Assembly: GCA_021324155.1 (NCBI GenBank)
Contig: JAJPJQ010000043.1
Location: 1-48,371 of the forward strand
Direction: 5' to 3'
DNA: 48,371 bases
Source of the DNA: Pseudomonadota bacterium
GTDB taxonomy: Bacteria > Desulfobacterota > Binatia > UBA9968
Under the pieces are notes generated by a model. The model worked only from the letters and a program-made list of their open reading frames with translations, made no database searches and had not been told where the DNA came from. This document shows, in pieces, positions 42,347 to 48,371 of this stretch. The position numbers and the translations under genes were made by a program. Each line of letters opens with the position of its first letter. The first letter of the stretch is position 1.

Positions 42347-43276
42347 TTAAAGCCGTTCGACGGCGCGGAGCTTCGCGGAGCGCGCGCGCGGGTTGCGCTC
42401 GACTTCCGCCGCCGAAGGCACGCGCGGCCGCGGCGTAAGCAGATTCACTTTTTGACTCCAGCCGCAGCGGCAGACCGGCGTTCGCGGCGGACACAGACAG
42501 CTCCGGCTCCATTTTCGGAATGCCTGCTTCACCATGCGGTCTTCGAGGGAGTGGAAGGAGATGATCGCCAGCCGTCCGCGCGGGCGTAGGAGTTCGTAGC
42601 CCTTTTCCAAAAATGCCTCCAGATTTTCGAGCTCCCCGTTGACCGCGATGCGCAGCGCCTGAAAGGTTTTCGTCGCGGGATGGAGGTGCCCGCGTTTTCC
42701 CCCTACCGCGCGCGCGACTAATTCAGCGAGCGCTTTCGTCGTCTCGATGCGCCCGCGCCGCCGCTCTTGATCGATCGCCGCGGCGATGCGCCGCGCGCGC
42801 GGCTCCTCGCCGTAATCGCGCAATATCCGCGCCAGCTCGGCGACGGGATACGTGTTCACGATCGTCGCCGCGTCGACCGGACGGCGCCGGTCCATCCGCA
42901 TGTCGAGCGGCCCGTCCGCCTGAAAGCTGAAGCCGCGCTCGGGCGCGTCGATGTGGCGCGAGGAAATGCCCAGGTCGAGCACGGCGCCGTTGACGCGGTC
43001 CCAGCCGATCTCGCTGAGCGCCGCGCCTGCGTCGCGAAAATTCCCGCGCCTGAGGATCGCCCGCGCGCCGAAGCGCGCGAGCTTCTGTTCCGCCGCGGCG
43101 AGCGCCTCCTCGTCCCAGTCGAGTCCCAAAAGCGCGCCGTCGGGTTCGCTCCGCTCGAGTATTTTTTCGCTGTGCCCTCCGCCTCCGAGCGTTCCGTCAA
43201 AATATTTTCCCTGCGCCCGCGGCTCGAGAATCCCGGTTACTTCGTCGAGCAGCACCGGCGCATGCGCATACTCCAT
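42347..43276 (-). CDS. rsmH: 16S rRNA m4C1402 methyltransferase RsmH
   Basis: N4-methylation of C1402 of 16S rRNA with S-adenosylmethionine. 309 aa. HAPVLLDEVTGIL, FDGTLGGGGHSEKIL (SAM motif), LGLDWDEEAL, VNGAVLDLGISSRHID, GFSFQADGPLDMRMD, and FQALRIAVNGELENLEAFL with IISFHSLEDRMVKQAFR are all diagnostic. Its ATG shares one base with the stop codon of the STAS gene (TAATG), so translation is coupled to that unusual neighbour. Confidence 0.98.
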   Translation of the reverse strand: MEYAHAPVLLDEVTGILEPRAQGKYFDGTLGGGGHSEKILERSEPDGALLGLDWDEEALAAAEQKLARFGARAILRRGNFRDAGAALSEIGWDRVNGAVLDLGISSRHIDAPERGFSFQADGPLDMRMDRRRPVDAATIVNTYPVAELARILRDYGEEPRARRIAAAIDQERRRGRIETTKALAELVARAVGGKRGHLHPATKTFQALRIAVNGELENLEAFLEKGYELLRPRGRLAIISFHSLEDRMVKQAFRKWSRSCLCPPRTPVCRCGWSQKVNLLTPRPRVPSAAEVERNPRARSAKLRAVERL

Positions 43277-43638
43277 TAATGAAAGGTGCCGTCTCCTTCC
43301 CAGTCGTCGTCGAAGCTGTCGATCGCGTCTTCGAGCGTCGTGTAGTCTTCGAAAAATTGATCCATGCCGACGACGCGAAAGATGTCGCGCACATAGGGCG
43401 TCATGCCCGCGAGCTTCAAATCGCCGTTCAGATTGCGGAGAACTTTCAAACGCTCCAGCAGCACGCCTATGCTGAGATAGTTGATGTGATCGACGCTGCG
43501 GAGATGGAGCACGACTTTCGTCTGCTCGCGCTCGATCAGCGACCCGATCACGGCCTTGATCCGGATCATCTCGCGAAAATCGATGTCGCCGGCGATATCG
43601 ATTACGGAAACGTCCTGGATGATTTTTCGCTGCAGCAT
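43276..43638 (-). CDS. STAS-domain protein (anti-sigma factor antagonist-like)
   Basis: 120 aa single STAS domain: VSVIDIAGDIDFREMIRIKAVIGSLIEREQTKVVLHLRSVDHINYLSIGVLLERLKVLRNLNGDLKLAGMTPYVRDIFRVVGMDQFF. In SpoIIAA-type antagonists the loop before LGV reads DSSG with a phosphorylated Ser; here the aligned residues are Asn53-Tyr54-Leu55-Ser56, so the phosphoacceptor position is Leu and the nearest Ser is shifted by one. The acidic tail is EDAIDSFDDDWEGDG. It lies between mraZ and rsmH, normally adjacent, and is coupled to rsmH by TAATG. No cognate kinase or phosphatase gene is seen here. Confidence 0.9.
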   Translation of the reverse strand: MLQRKIIQDVSVIDIAGDIDFREMIRIKAVIGSLIEREQTKVVLHLRSVDHINYLSIGVLLERLKVLRNLNGDLKLAGMTPYVRDIFRVVGMDQFFEDYTTLEDAIDSFDDDWEGDGTFH

Positions 43639-43684
43639 TCCCCTATTCTCCTTCTGCCCGCGCGCGCCGCGCCGGGCGGTTGAC

Positions 43685-44137
43685 TTAGAGTCCCAAGTCG
43701 CCGAGAAAATCAGGATCCTGCATCAACTTCTCCTCGGCCTCCGCAAAAACTTTCTTCCAGGTTTCCTTGTCCCACACGCGAAACTTATCCAGCACCGAGA
43801 CGAGCACGACGTCGCGCTTGAGATTCGCGTACTCGCGCAGCAGCGGCGGAATGAGAATGCGCCCCTGCTTGTCGACGGCGCACTCGCTCGCGCCGCCGAG
43901 ATAATAATTTTGAAACGCGATGATGCGCCGGTCGAAGCGCGGCTTCTTGCGCACCTCGTCCTCGAAGCGCACCCACTCGTCGAACGGATAGACGTCGAGG
44001 CAGCGCGCCTGCTCGACGACGAAGTTCGTGATCACGATGCGATCGTCGCCTTTGCCGAGCAGCACCTCGCGAAATTTCGCCGGGATGCTCAAGCGCCCCT
44101 TGTTGTCCAGCGTATGTTCGAAGCTGCCGCGAAACAT
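43685..44137 (-). CDS. mraZ: MraZ transcriptional regulator
   Basis: 150 aa with two AbrB-like half-domains, each with the DxxGRxxxP/I DNA-binding motif (DNKGRLSIPAKFRE near 11-24 and DKQGRILIPPLLREYA near 89-104). MraZ binds direct repeats ahead of its own gene and tunes the dcw operon. Two TGGG boxes and a strong promoter lie about 65-115 nt upstream. It opens the cluster, which then runs without interruption to ftsZ. Confidence 0.97.
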   Translation of the reverse strand: MFRGSFEHTLDNKGRLSIPAKFREVLLGKGDDRIVITNFVVEQARCLDVYPFDEWVRFEDEVRKKPRFDRRIIAFQNYYLGGASECAVDKQGRILIPPLLREYANLKRDVVLVSVLDKFRVWDKETWKKVFAEAEEKLMQDPDFLGDLGL

Positions 44138-44200
44138 AATTCGACCGAGAATCGCTCAATTTCAATTTTGCTTTGATGGAGGGACTTGATGGGCAATTAT

Positions 44201-44214
44201 CCCACTTTATCCCA
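44201..44214 (-). promoter_or_regulatory. MraZ binding boxes
   Basis: On the minus strand GTGGGATAA occurs twice in tandem with a 10-base period; the TGGG cores are at 44214-44211 and 44204-44201. Tandem TGGG boxes with about one helical turn spacing upstream of mraZ are the known MraZ operator. They sit directly downstream of the -10 box, where bound protein would block initiation. Confidence 0.72.
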
Positions 44215-44223
44215 CCAGACGGG

Positions 44224-44252
44224 TTTATAACGTCCTGTTTACCGTCTGTCAA
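44224..44252 (-). promoter_or_regulatory. dcw operon promoter
   Basis: TTGACA (44252-44247), a 17-base spacer and TATAAA (44229-44224) on the minus strand give a near-consensus sigma70 promoter, the strongest in the window. The predicted start (about 44217) lies at the MraZ boxes, about 80 nt before mraZ. The rest of the gap back to rnpB (44253-44480) shows no gene; no clear rnpB terminator was seen there. Confidence 0.78.
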
Positions 44253-44480
44253 TAAAAAAATAGGGCAGGAAAATCGCGGGTATCCGGGGCTAATGACAAT
44301 ATACGACAAATAGTGCCAAATAGGCAAATTTTTTCCAGAAACCGCAATATATAGGGGAAGAGGTTTTGCCTGTAACGGCCTCGGCGGAAGTTGGAAGCGG
44401 CCTCGAGAGATACCCCCGGACCGGCCGCCGCATTCGGCATACCAGGGGCAGGATTTGATGTGGGTATTAGGTAGCGAAAT

Positions 44481-44840
44481 CGGGCTAAAGCGGATCGGTA
44501 AGCCGGATTCTGTGATGGCGTCTAACGACGCCACAGCGATCATTCATCTTGCCCTGCGATTGCTCGCAGGGTCGAGCGACCTTACCCGAGGGCTATGGGC
44601 GGACCACCCAACCCTCCTATTTGGTCTTGCTCCGGGTGGGGTTTGCCATGCGCCCGCCATCACTGGCGGGCCGGTGAGCTCTTACCTCGCCTTTTCACCC
44701 TTACCCGCTTGCGCGGGCGGTATGTTTTCTGTGGTACTTTCCCCCGATCACTCGGGGCCGCCGTTAGCGGCCACCCCGTCCTATGGAGTCCGGACTTTCC
44801 TCTCCCTCGCGGGAGCGATCGCTCGATCCGCTTTAGCCCG
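44481..44840 (-). ncRNA. rnpB: RNase P RNA, bacterial class A
   Basis: Catalytic RNA of RNase P. The ends pair perfectly over 17 bases (44824-44840 with 44481-44497), forming helix P1. Inside are the universal GAGGAAAGTCCGG near the 5' end, AGGGTGAAAAGG, and the 3' AGA-AT-CCGGCTTACCG segment that closes P4. About 360 nt, normal for class A. It follows rnhA by 10 nt on the same strand. Confidence 0.97.
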
Positions 44841-44850
44841 AAATTCTATT

Positions 44851-45279
44851 TTAATTCTTCCCGCGCGCCTCGTCTATCCCGCGGTTGGCAAGCTTGTCGG
44901 CGATCTTGTTCTGCTCGCGGTAGACGTGCCGGATGCGATGAGAGTCGAAGCGGCGCAAAAGCTCCTGCGCCTTTTTATGCAGCTCGATCAGCCTCGGCTC
45001 TCTGACGCGGTAAACGCCGGTGAGCTGGCGCACGAGCAACTCCGAATCGCTCTCGACGCGCAGCTTCGCGACGCCCAATTTGATCGCCTCTTCGAGGCCC
45101 ATCAGGAGCCCCGCGTACTCGGCGACGTTGTTGGTGGTTTTACCCAGATAGCGCGAGAGCTCGCGCACGGACTCGCCGTCGGGATTGAAGATGACCGCGC
45201 CGCAGCCGGCCTCGCCGGGATTGCCGCGCGAAGCGCCGTCGACCATCAGCAGCCATTCCCCTGCGGGAGTGTCCGCCAT
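44851..45279 (-). CDS. rnhA: ribonuclease HI family protein
   Basis: 142 aa. Degrades RNA in RNA-DNA hybrids. The DEDD metal centre is visible: Asp14 (LMVDGAS), Glu54 (NNVAEYAGL), Asp78 (VESDSELLV) and Asp128 (EQNKIADKLAN). The HVYREQN handle fits the type widespread in Gram-positives and deltaproteobacteria rather than E. coli RnhA. It lies 4 nt after the zinc-ribbon gene, and rnpB follows, so a combined mRNA/RNase P RNA transcript is likely. Confidence 0.94.
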   Translation of the reverse strand: MADTPAGEWLLMVDGASRGNPGEAGCGAVIFNPDGESVRELSRYLGKTTNNVAEYAGLLMGLEEAIKLGVAKLRVESDSELLVRQLTGVYRVREPRLIELHKKAQELLRRFDSHRIRHVYREQNKIADKLANRGIDEARGKN

Positions 45280-45283
45280 GGAG

Positions 45284-46015
45284 TTACGCGTGCTTGCCGT
45301 CTGTGGGTTCCGCGGGTTTGTAGTAGAGGATGCGGTGGCAGCTCGGGCAGAGGTTCAGGCGCTCGTTCTTGCGGATTTCGTTCGCGAGCTGCGGCGGGAT
45401 GTTCATGTAGCAGCCCTGGCAGATGCCGTCGGTCACGCCGACGACCGCCGTGCCGCCGCGCGCGCGGAAAATCATCTCGTAGCGGCCGATGAGGTCGCCG
45501 TTGAGCTGTGCCGCGATCGTCTGTCTGCCGCTCGCGGTCTCGGCGACCTGCTTGTCGATCTCGGCGACCTGCGCCGCGAGCGCGTCCTTTTCCGCTCCCC
45601 ACGCCTCTTCGAGCGTCTTCAATTCCGCTTCGCGCTCTTTGAGCGCCGCGCCGCGCGTCTCGAGGTCCTCCATGATCGCGATCAGCTCCTCCTCGATGAG
45701 GGAGTTCTGCATCTTGATCTGATCGACCTCGTGCTGGAGCGCCTGCAGCTCGCGGATGTTCTTGATGCGCGTCATGCGCATCCGCTTGTCGGTGGCTTTG
45801 CGCCCCTCGTCCTGGAACTGCGCGTCTTTTTCGCGGCGGAGTTTTTCCTTCTCGTTCCATTCGGCCTTGAGCTGCGCCACTTCGCGGCGCTTCTGGCCGA
45901 TCTCGTTTTCCCGTTTATCGATCTCGTCGGTGAGGGATTTTTTGGCTAGGTTTTTATCTTTGATTTCGCGGTCGACGTTCTGAAGCGACGCCAGGATCTC
46001 TATTTGCTCGCGCAA
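45284..46015 (-). CDS. COG1579-type coiled-coil protein with C-terminal C4 zinc ribbon
   Basis: 243 aa from a TTG at 46015, chosen because GGAGG lies seven bases upstream. Residues about 15-170 form a long, charged coiled coil (KRENEIGQKRREVAQLKAEWNEKEKL and similar), followed by GRYEMIFRARGGTAVVGVTDGICQGCYMNIPPQ and CPSCHRILYY: four cysteines in two CxxC pairs make a zinc ribbon. The family (COG1579/CdsZ-like) is predicted to bind nucleic acid or assist ribosomes. It leads an rnhA-rnpB unit, a frequent deltaproteobacterial arrangement. A terminator hairpin precedes it. Confidence 0.9.
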   Translation of the reverse strand: MREQIEILASLQNVDREIKDKNLAKKSLTDEIDKRENEIGQKRREVAQLKAEWNEKEKLRREKDAQFQDEGRKATDKRMRMTRIKNIRELQALQHEVDQIKMQNSLIEEELIAIMEDLETRGAALKEREAELKTLEEAWGAEKDALAAQVAEIDKQVAETASGRQTIAAQLNGDLIGRYEMIFRARGGTAVVGVTDGICQGCYMNIPPQLANEIRKNERLNLCPSCHRILYYKPAEPTDGKHA

Positions 46016-46036
46016 GGCCAAACCTCCGCCGGTCTG

Positions 46037-46066
46037 AAAAAAAAGATGCACCCCTGAGGGTGCATC
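46037..46066 (-). terminator. terminator/attenuator ahead of the COG1579 gene
   Basis: On the minus strand a perfect 9-bp stem (46066-46058 with 46053-46045) around a TCAG loop is followed by eight T. It lies 22 nt before the TTG start, with the GGAGG site just after the T run. It either stops readthrough from upstream or acts as a leader attenuator for the COG1579-rnhA-rnpB transcript. Confidence 0.8.
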
Positions 46067-46139
46067 TCGCGGCCGGCTGTCACATTCCAGCTTCCGTTTT
46101 GTATACCGTGTTTCACTGTGGTGGGGTACTCTTTTATTA

Positions 46140-46166
46140 CTTATATCCATTTAATCCGGTTGTCAA
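46140..46166 (-). promoter_or_regulatory. weak candidate promoter of the COG1579 unit
   Basis: Minus-strand TTGACA (46166-46161) and TATAAG (46145-46140) with a short 15-base spacer. If used, the transcript would begin near 46133 and carry a leader of about 118 nt containing the terminator hairpin. Confidence 0.35.
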
Positions 46167-46194
46167 AGAGGTGGCGATTAAAGATCATGCGACA

Positions 46195-46575
46195 ATGGCG
46201 CTGAAACGCTGGAAAGCGAGCGCGCGCGAGTTAAAGACGCAGGGTTACGCGCTCTATTTCGCGCTCAAAGACCCGCGCGTGCCGTGGTACGCCAAGCTTC
46301 TCGCCGGCTCGGTCGTCGCCTACGCCGTGAGCCCGATCGATCTGATCCCCGACTTCATCCCGGTGATCGGCTATCTCGACGATCTCGTCCTCGTTCCCCT
46401 CGGCGTCGCGCTCGCCGTCAAGCTGATTCCGCCGGACGTCTGGTCCGAGTGCCGCGCAAAAGCCGCGCGCGCGGCCGCCGAGACGAAATTTCTCGGGTGG
46501 ATCGGCGCCGCGGCGATTATCATCGTGTGGATCGCCGTGGTTGCGCTCACAGTGCGGAAAATTTTCGGCCGGTGA
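46195..46575 (+). CDS. DUF1232 (YkvA-like) membrane protein
   Basis: 126 aa from the ATG at 46195. The hallmark DUF1232 stretch YFALKDPRVPWYAKLLAGSVVAYAVSPIDLIPDFIPVIGYLDDLVLVPLGV spans about 24-74, followed by a C-terminal membrane helix (about 103-122). Function of the family is unknown. A GTG 23 bases earlier could also start it; neither has a strong site. It is divergent from the COG1579 gene and convergent with the SBP gene downstream. Confidence 0.88.
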   Translation: MALKRWKASARELKTQGYALYFALKDPRVPWYAKLLAGSVVAYAVSPIDLIPDFIPVIGYLDDLVLVPLGVALAVKLIPPDVWSECRAKAARAAAETKFLGWIGAAAIIIVWIAVVALTVRKIFGR

Positions 46576-46619
46576 AATAAAATCGAAGAGCGCTTCAGGC
46601 ACGGCACGCGGATCGCCCT

Positions 46620-46647
46620 ACTCCTGACTCCTCACGGCTCACTGAAA
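46620..46647. repeat. heptad array H at the end of the third SBP gene (4 units)
   Basis: Units beginning AC (ACTCCTG, ACTCCTC, ACGGCTC, ACTGAAA) start at 46620, 46627, 46634 and 46641. The binding protein stop codon (46641-46639) lies inside the array. Confidence 0.5.
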
Positions 46648-47610
46648 GAATCCCTCTTTCTCCAGCTGCTCGATCACGCTCGGGTCGATGAACTCGCGCG
46701 GCTTGGCGCCCTTCACGCGCGCGTCGGTCGCGCCCAGCTGATCGAGCACGGTCTGCACCGACTGCGTCGTCGGCGTGGGCTTCATCTTCACGTAGGGCGC
46801 GTAGTCGTCGTAAGTCGCCTCGAGCGTCGGGCGGCTGGAGATCTTGGTGTACTTGGCGATCACGCCGATCGAGAACTCGCGGTCGGCCTTGAAGCGGCGC
46901 GCGCCGTCGATGTACGCGCGCGTGAAGCGCACGACCGTGTCGCGGTTCTGTTTTAAATATCTCTCCGTCGTCGCGATCGCCGTCTGAGGGTACGGGACGT
47001 TGAGCGTCGCCATGTTGACCAATTCTTTCATGCCGAGGCGCTTCGCCTCCGCCGTCGCCGGCGAGGCGATCACGCCGCCGTGGATCGACCCCGCGCGCAG
47101 CGCCGCCAGCGTCTCGGCCTGGCCGCCGATCTGGAAAATCGTCACGTCCTTCATCGGGTCGAGGCCGTAGTGCTGGAGCACGTAGCGGAGCGAAAAGTCG
47201 GTCGCCGAGCCGAAGCGGCTCGCGCCGATCTTCTTGCCCTTCAAGTCCGCAACGGTTTTTATCTCCGGCGCGGTCATCAGCGAATAGAGGATCGTATCGA
47301 AGATGTGCGCCGTCAGCACGATGTCGGCGCCGCCGAGCCGCGCCGCGATCGCCGACGGCCCGCCGACCGTCACGATCGGCGTGTCGCCGCCGAGGAGCGA
47401 CGTCACCGCGCGCCCGCCGCCGGTGAAGAGCAATTCGACGTCGAGGCCGTGCTTGGCGAAAAGCCCCGCCTCGCGCGCCACCCAGCCGACCGCCTGCGTC
47501 CCGCCGATCGAGGCGTAGACGACGTAGAGCTTGGCGGCGTGGGCGGGAGCGGCGAAGAGCGCGAGGAGGAAAACGAGGACGATTACGAAACGGAAACAGA
47601 GGATGAGCAT
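46639..47610 (-). CDS. NMT1/THI5-type ABC transporter substrate-binding protein
   Basis: 323 aa, signal peptide about 1-25 (ending AHAA). The mature part has VGWVAREAGLFAKHGLDVELLFTGGG and VADLKGKKIGASRFGSATDFSLRYVLQHYGLDPMKDVTIFQIGG, closely following the pattern of the binding protein at 2069-3058, and ends REFIDPSVIEQLEKEGFF, also like that protein's IDASIVAELEAEGFI end. The two are probably paralogues. No transporter subunits are adjacent. The stop lies in a heptad array. Confidence 0.9.
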   Translation of the reverse strand: MLILCFRFVIVLVFLLALFAAPAHAAKLYVVYASIGGTQAVGWVAREAGLFAKHGLDVELLFTGGGRAVTSLLGGDTPIVTVGGPSAIAARLGGADIVLTAHIFDTILYSLMTAPEIKTVADLKGKKIGASRFGSATDFSLRYVLQHYGLDPMKDVTIFQIGGQAETLAALRAGSIHGGVIASPATAEAKRLGMKELVNMATLNVPYPQTAIATTERYLKQNRDTVVRFTRAYIDGARRFKADREFSIGVIAKYTKISSRPTLEATYDDYAPYVKMKPTPTTQSVQTVLDQLGATDARVKGAKPREFIDPSVIEQLEKEGFFQ

Positions 47611-47696
47611 GCGACGGTAATATTATAGTCGCACGCCGCGGACAAGTGGGGCCTAACGTACGGAAACAAAAAAGTAGGGGCGGTGTAGCGAAAGAT

Positions 47697-47735
47697 GAAA
47701 AAACCGGCGCGGAAAGGTGAAAACTTTTCGCGCCG
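47697..47735 (-). terminator. intrinsic terminator of the small ORF cluster
   Basis: A 12-bp stem (47735-47724 with 47716-47705, one G-U pair) is followed on the minus strand by six T. It lies 27 nt after the stop of the ORF at 47762, supporting transcription of that strand. Confidence 0.75.
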
Positions 47736-47761
47736 ATCTTTCGAGGCTGTGGAATGGGGCA

Positions 47762-47956
47762 TCATTTCGCCTTCTGAACAGCCTCCAAGACTGCGCTAAA
47801 AATATCGCCAGCGGCTTTACCAAGCTTTGTGCCGTTGCCTGTGGTTAGAACCCAGCTCGCGTTCATATCGCTAATCTGCCCTAGAATGGCGACCGTTATG
47901 TCGCGAGCGATTGCGGCATGCCGAGCTTCAGTATTCTGGCGCTGCGATCTTCCCAT
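47762..47956 (-). CDS. small hypothetical protein
   Basis: 64 aa, no family recognised. The N-terminus is basic and polar (MGRSQRQNTEARHAAIARD), then a hydrophobic stretch (ITVAILGQISDMNASWVLTT), then an amphipathic helix (AGDIFSAVLEAVQKAK). An in-frame stop lies upstream, so the ATG at 47956 is the only likely start. The terminator directly downstream is the best argument that it is real. Codon bias is less GC-rich than in the housekeeping genes. Confidence 0.55.
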   Translation of the reverse strand: MGRSQRQNTEARHAAIARDITVAILGQISDMNASWVLTTGNGTKLGKAAGDIFSAVLEAVQKAK

Positions 47957-48058
47957 GGCGGCTCGTCGGGGTGGTTCGAGCGCGAGCAGCGCCGCTGCGT
48001 CAAGAGCCGCGCCGGCGCGAGAGTCTCAGCTGTCGGAAGGCGAAACGATGAGAAGCGG

Positions 48059-48280
48059 TCAGTTCAAGGGCGGCAACTTGAAATCCACGATGTCATGCCA
48101 GTCGCCCGCATTCTGCGGCGTAGCCTGGCATAGCGGGCAACGCAGCGTCTTGGTGTGGGTAAAAATACTCTCGTCGGCTTTCACCGGAACGTCGAACACG
48201 TTGCTGCATCCGCGGCAATGGAGAATCCAGACCCCCGCTTCCATTCGCCGCAGCTTAGTTGAATCGGTTGCGCCATACAA
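48059..48280 (-). CDS. small zinc-ribbon-like protein
   Basis: 73 aa, or 61 aa if the start is the ATG at 48244. Two CxxC pairs, HCRGCSNVF and LRCPLCQATP, about 24 residues apart suggest a zinc-binding ribbon. The rest (DVPVKADESIFTHTKTLRC, NAGDWHDIVDFKLPPLN) is unfamiliar. It may belong to a phage or accessory set with the neighbouring small ORFs. No clear ribosome binding site. Confidence 0.5.
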   Translation of the reverse strand: MYGATDSTKLRRMEAGVWILHCRGCSNVFDVPVKADESIFTHTKTLRCPLCQATPQNAGDWHDIVDFKLPPLN

Positions 48281-48290
48281 GGGTCGCGGC

Positions 48291-48371
48291 TCAACTGCCT
48301 GCGAGCGCCCGACACTCGTTACAAACCTGACCGCGCGGCGGGAAGTCGATCTCCACGTACCCCTCGTGCGG
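48291..48371 (-). CDS. partial ORF running off the right edge, with CxxC near its end
   Basis: The last 26 codons before TGA (48293-48291) read through the window edge on the minus strand and include GYVEIDFPPRG and CNEC. The start lies outside. It is the third small cysteine-bearing or small frame in a row on this strand, only 10 bases before the next ORF start. Too short to name. Confidence 0.35.
   Translation of the reverse strand, partial: PHEGYVEIDFPPRGQVCNECRALAGS

Noticed and set aside
44455..45492. 345-codon plus-strand frame over rnpB and rnhA
   Set aside because: It covers the RNase P RNA in antisense and the rnhA gene; the RNA structure and RNase H motifs explain the region.
47583..47765. 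60-codon minus-strand ORF ending in the third SBP gene
   Set aside because: It overlaps the SBP start and an intrinsic terminator, and has no coding character.

Overview
The window is high-GC bacterial chromosome of ordinary housekeeping character, with one lower-GC foreign patch at about 24.3-26.5 kb. The lineage cannot be fixed from sequence alone. A complete dcw cluster, a class A RNase P RNA, a one-piece tmRNA beside smpB, a MurE with the DNPR motif of meso-diaminopimelate enzymes, and several NMT1/THI5-type periplasmic binding proteins fit a diderm of the deltaproteobacterial or Binatota/Methylomirabilota-like groups. This placement is inference.

Layout. 0.1-1.1 kb: tmRNA (tag ADNFEYKLAA) and smpB. 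1.1-4.7 kb: a four-gene minus-strand unit of VOC dioxygenase-like protein, isochorismatase-like hydrolase, NMT1-type binding protein and kynurenine-formamidase-like hydrolase, which looks like uptake and breakdown of a small, perhaps aromatic, substrate. 4.8-9.4 kb: small secreted protein, TenA/PqqC-fold protein with its own binding protein, DUF502 protein, panC and panB. 9.5-15.9 kb: deoxynucleoside kinase, amino-acid permease, nagZ, gshA, mtnA, acpS. 16-24.1 kb: zinc alcohol dehydrogenase, HtrA-like protease, DUF3089 lipoprotein, an HxlR-controlled pirin/pirin/DoxX cluster, a LivK-type binding protein and ddl. 24.3-26.5 kb: SpvB-like toxin or wall protein gene cut short by a RAYT (REP-associated transposase) remnant. 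26.6-44.1 kb: dcw cluster, entirely minus strand, in the order mraZ, STAS gene, rsmH, ftsL, ftsI, murE, murF, mraY, murD, ftsW, murG, murC, murB, ftsQ, ftsA, ftsZ. 44.2-46.2 kb: dcw promoter with MraZ boxes, rnpB, rnhA and a COG1579 zinc-ribbon gene. 46.2-48.4 kb: DUF1232 protein, a third NMT1-type binding protein, and three small minus-strand ORFs, two of them cysteine-rich.

The main unexplained signal is a family of degenerate arrays with a strict 7-nt period, found at eight places (500, 5186, 8537, 30889, 32305, 35884, 38694 and 46620). Each array keeps about three constant bases per heptamer and varies the other four, and the constant word differs from locus to locus. The four large arrays have two arms of opposite sense held in the same 7-nt phase, so they can fold back. 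Most abut or include a stop codon; one supplies the last codons and stop of murG, one sits in frame inside murE, and one carries the tmRNA promoter. Other points of interest are a C10 tract exactly filling the spacer of a TTGACA/TGTTAA promoter ahead of the SpvB-like gene (possible phase variation), a STAS protein lacking the phosphoserine inserted between mraZ and rsmH, a terminator hairpin just ahead of the COG1579-rnhA-rnpB unit, and an inverted-repeat operator for the HxlR regulator.
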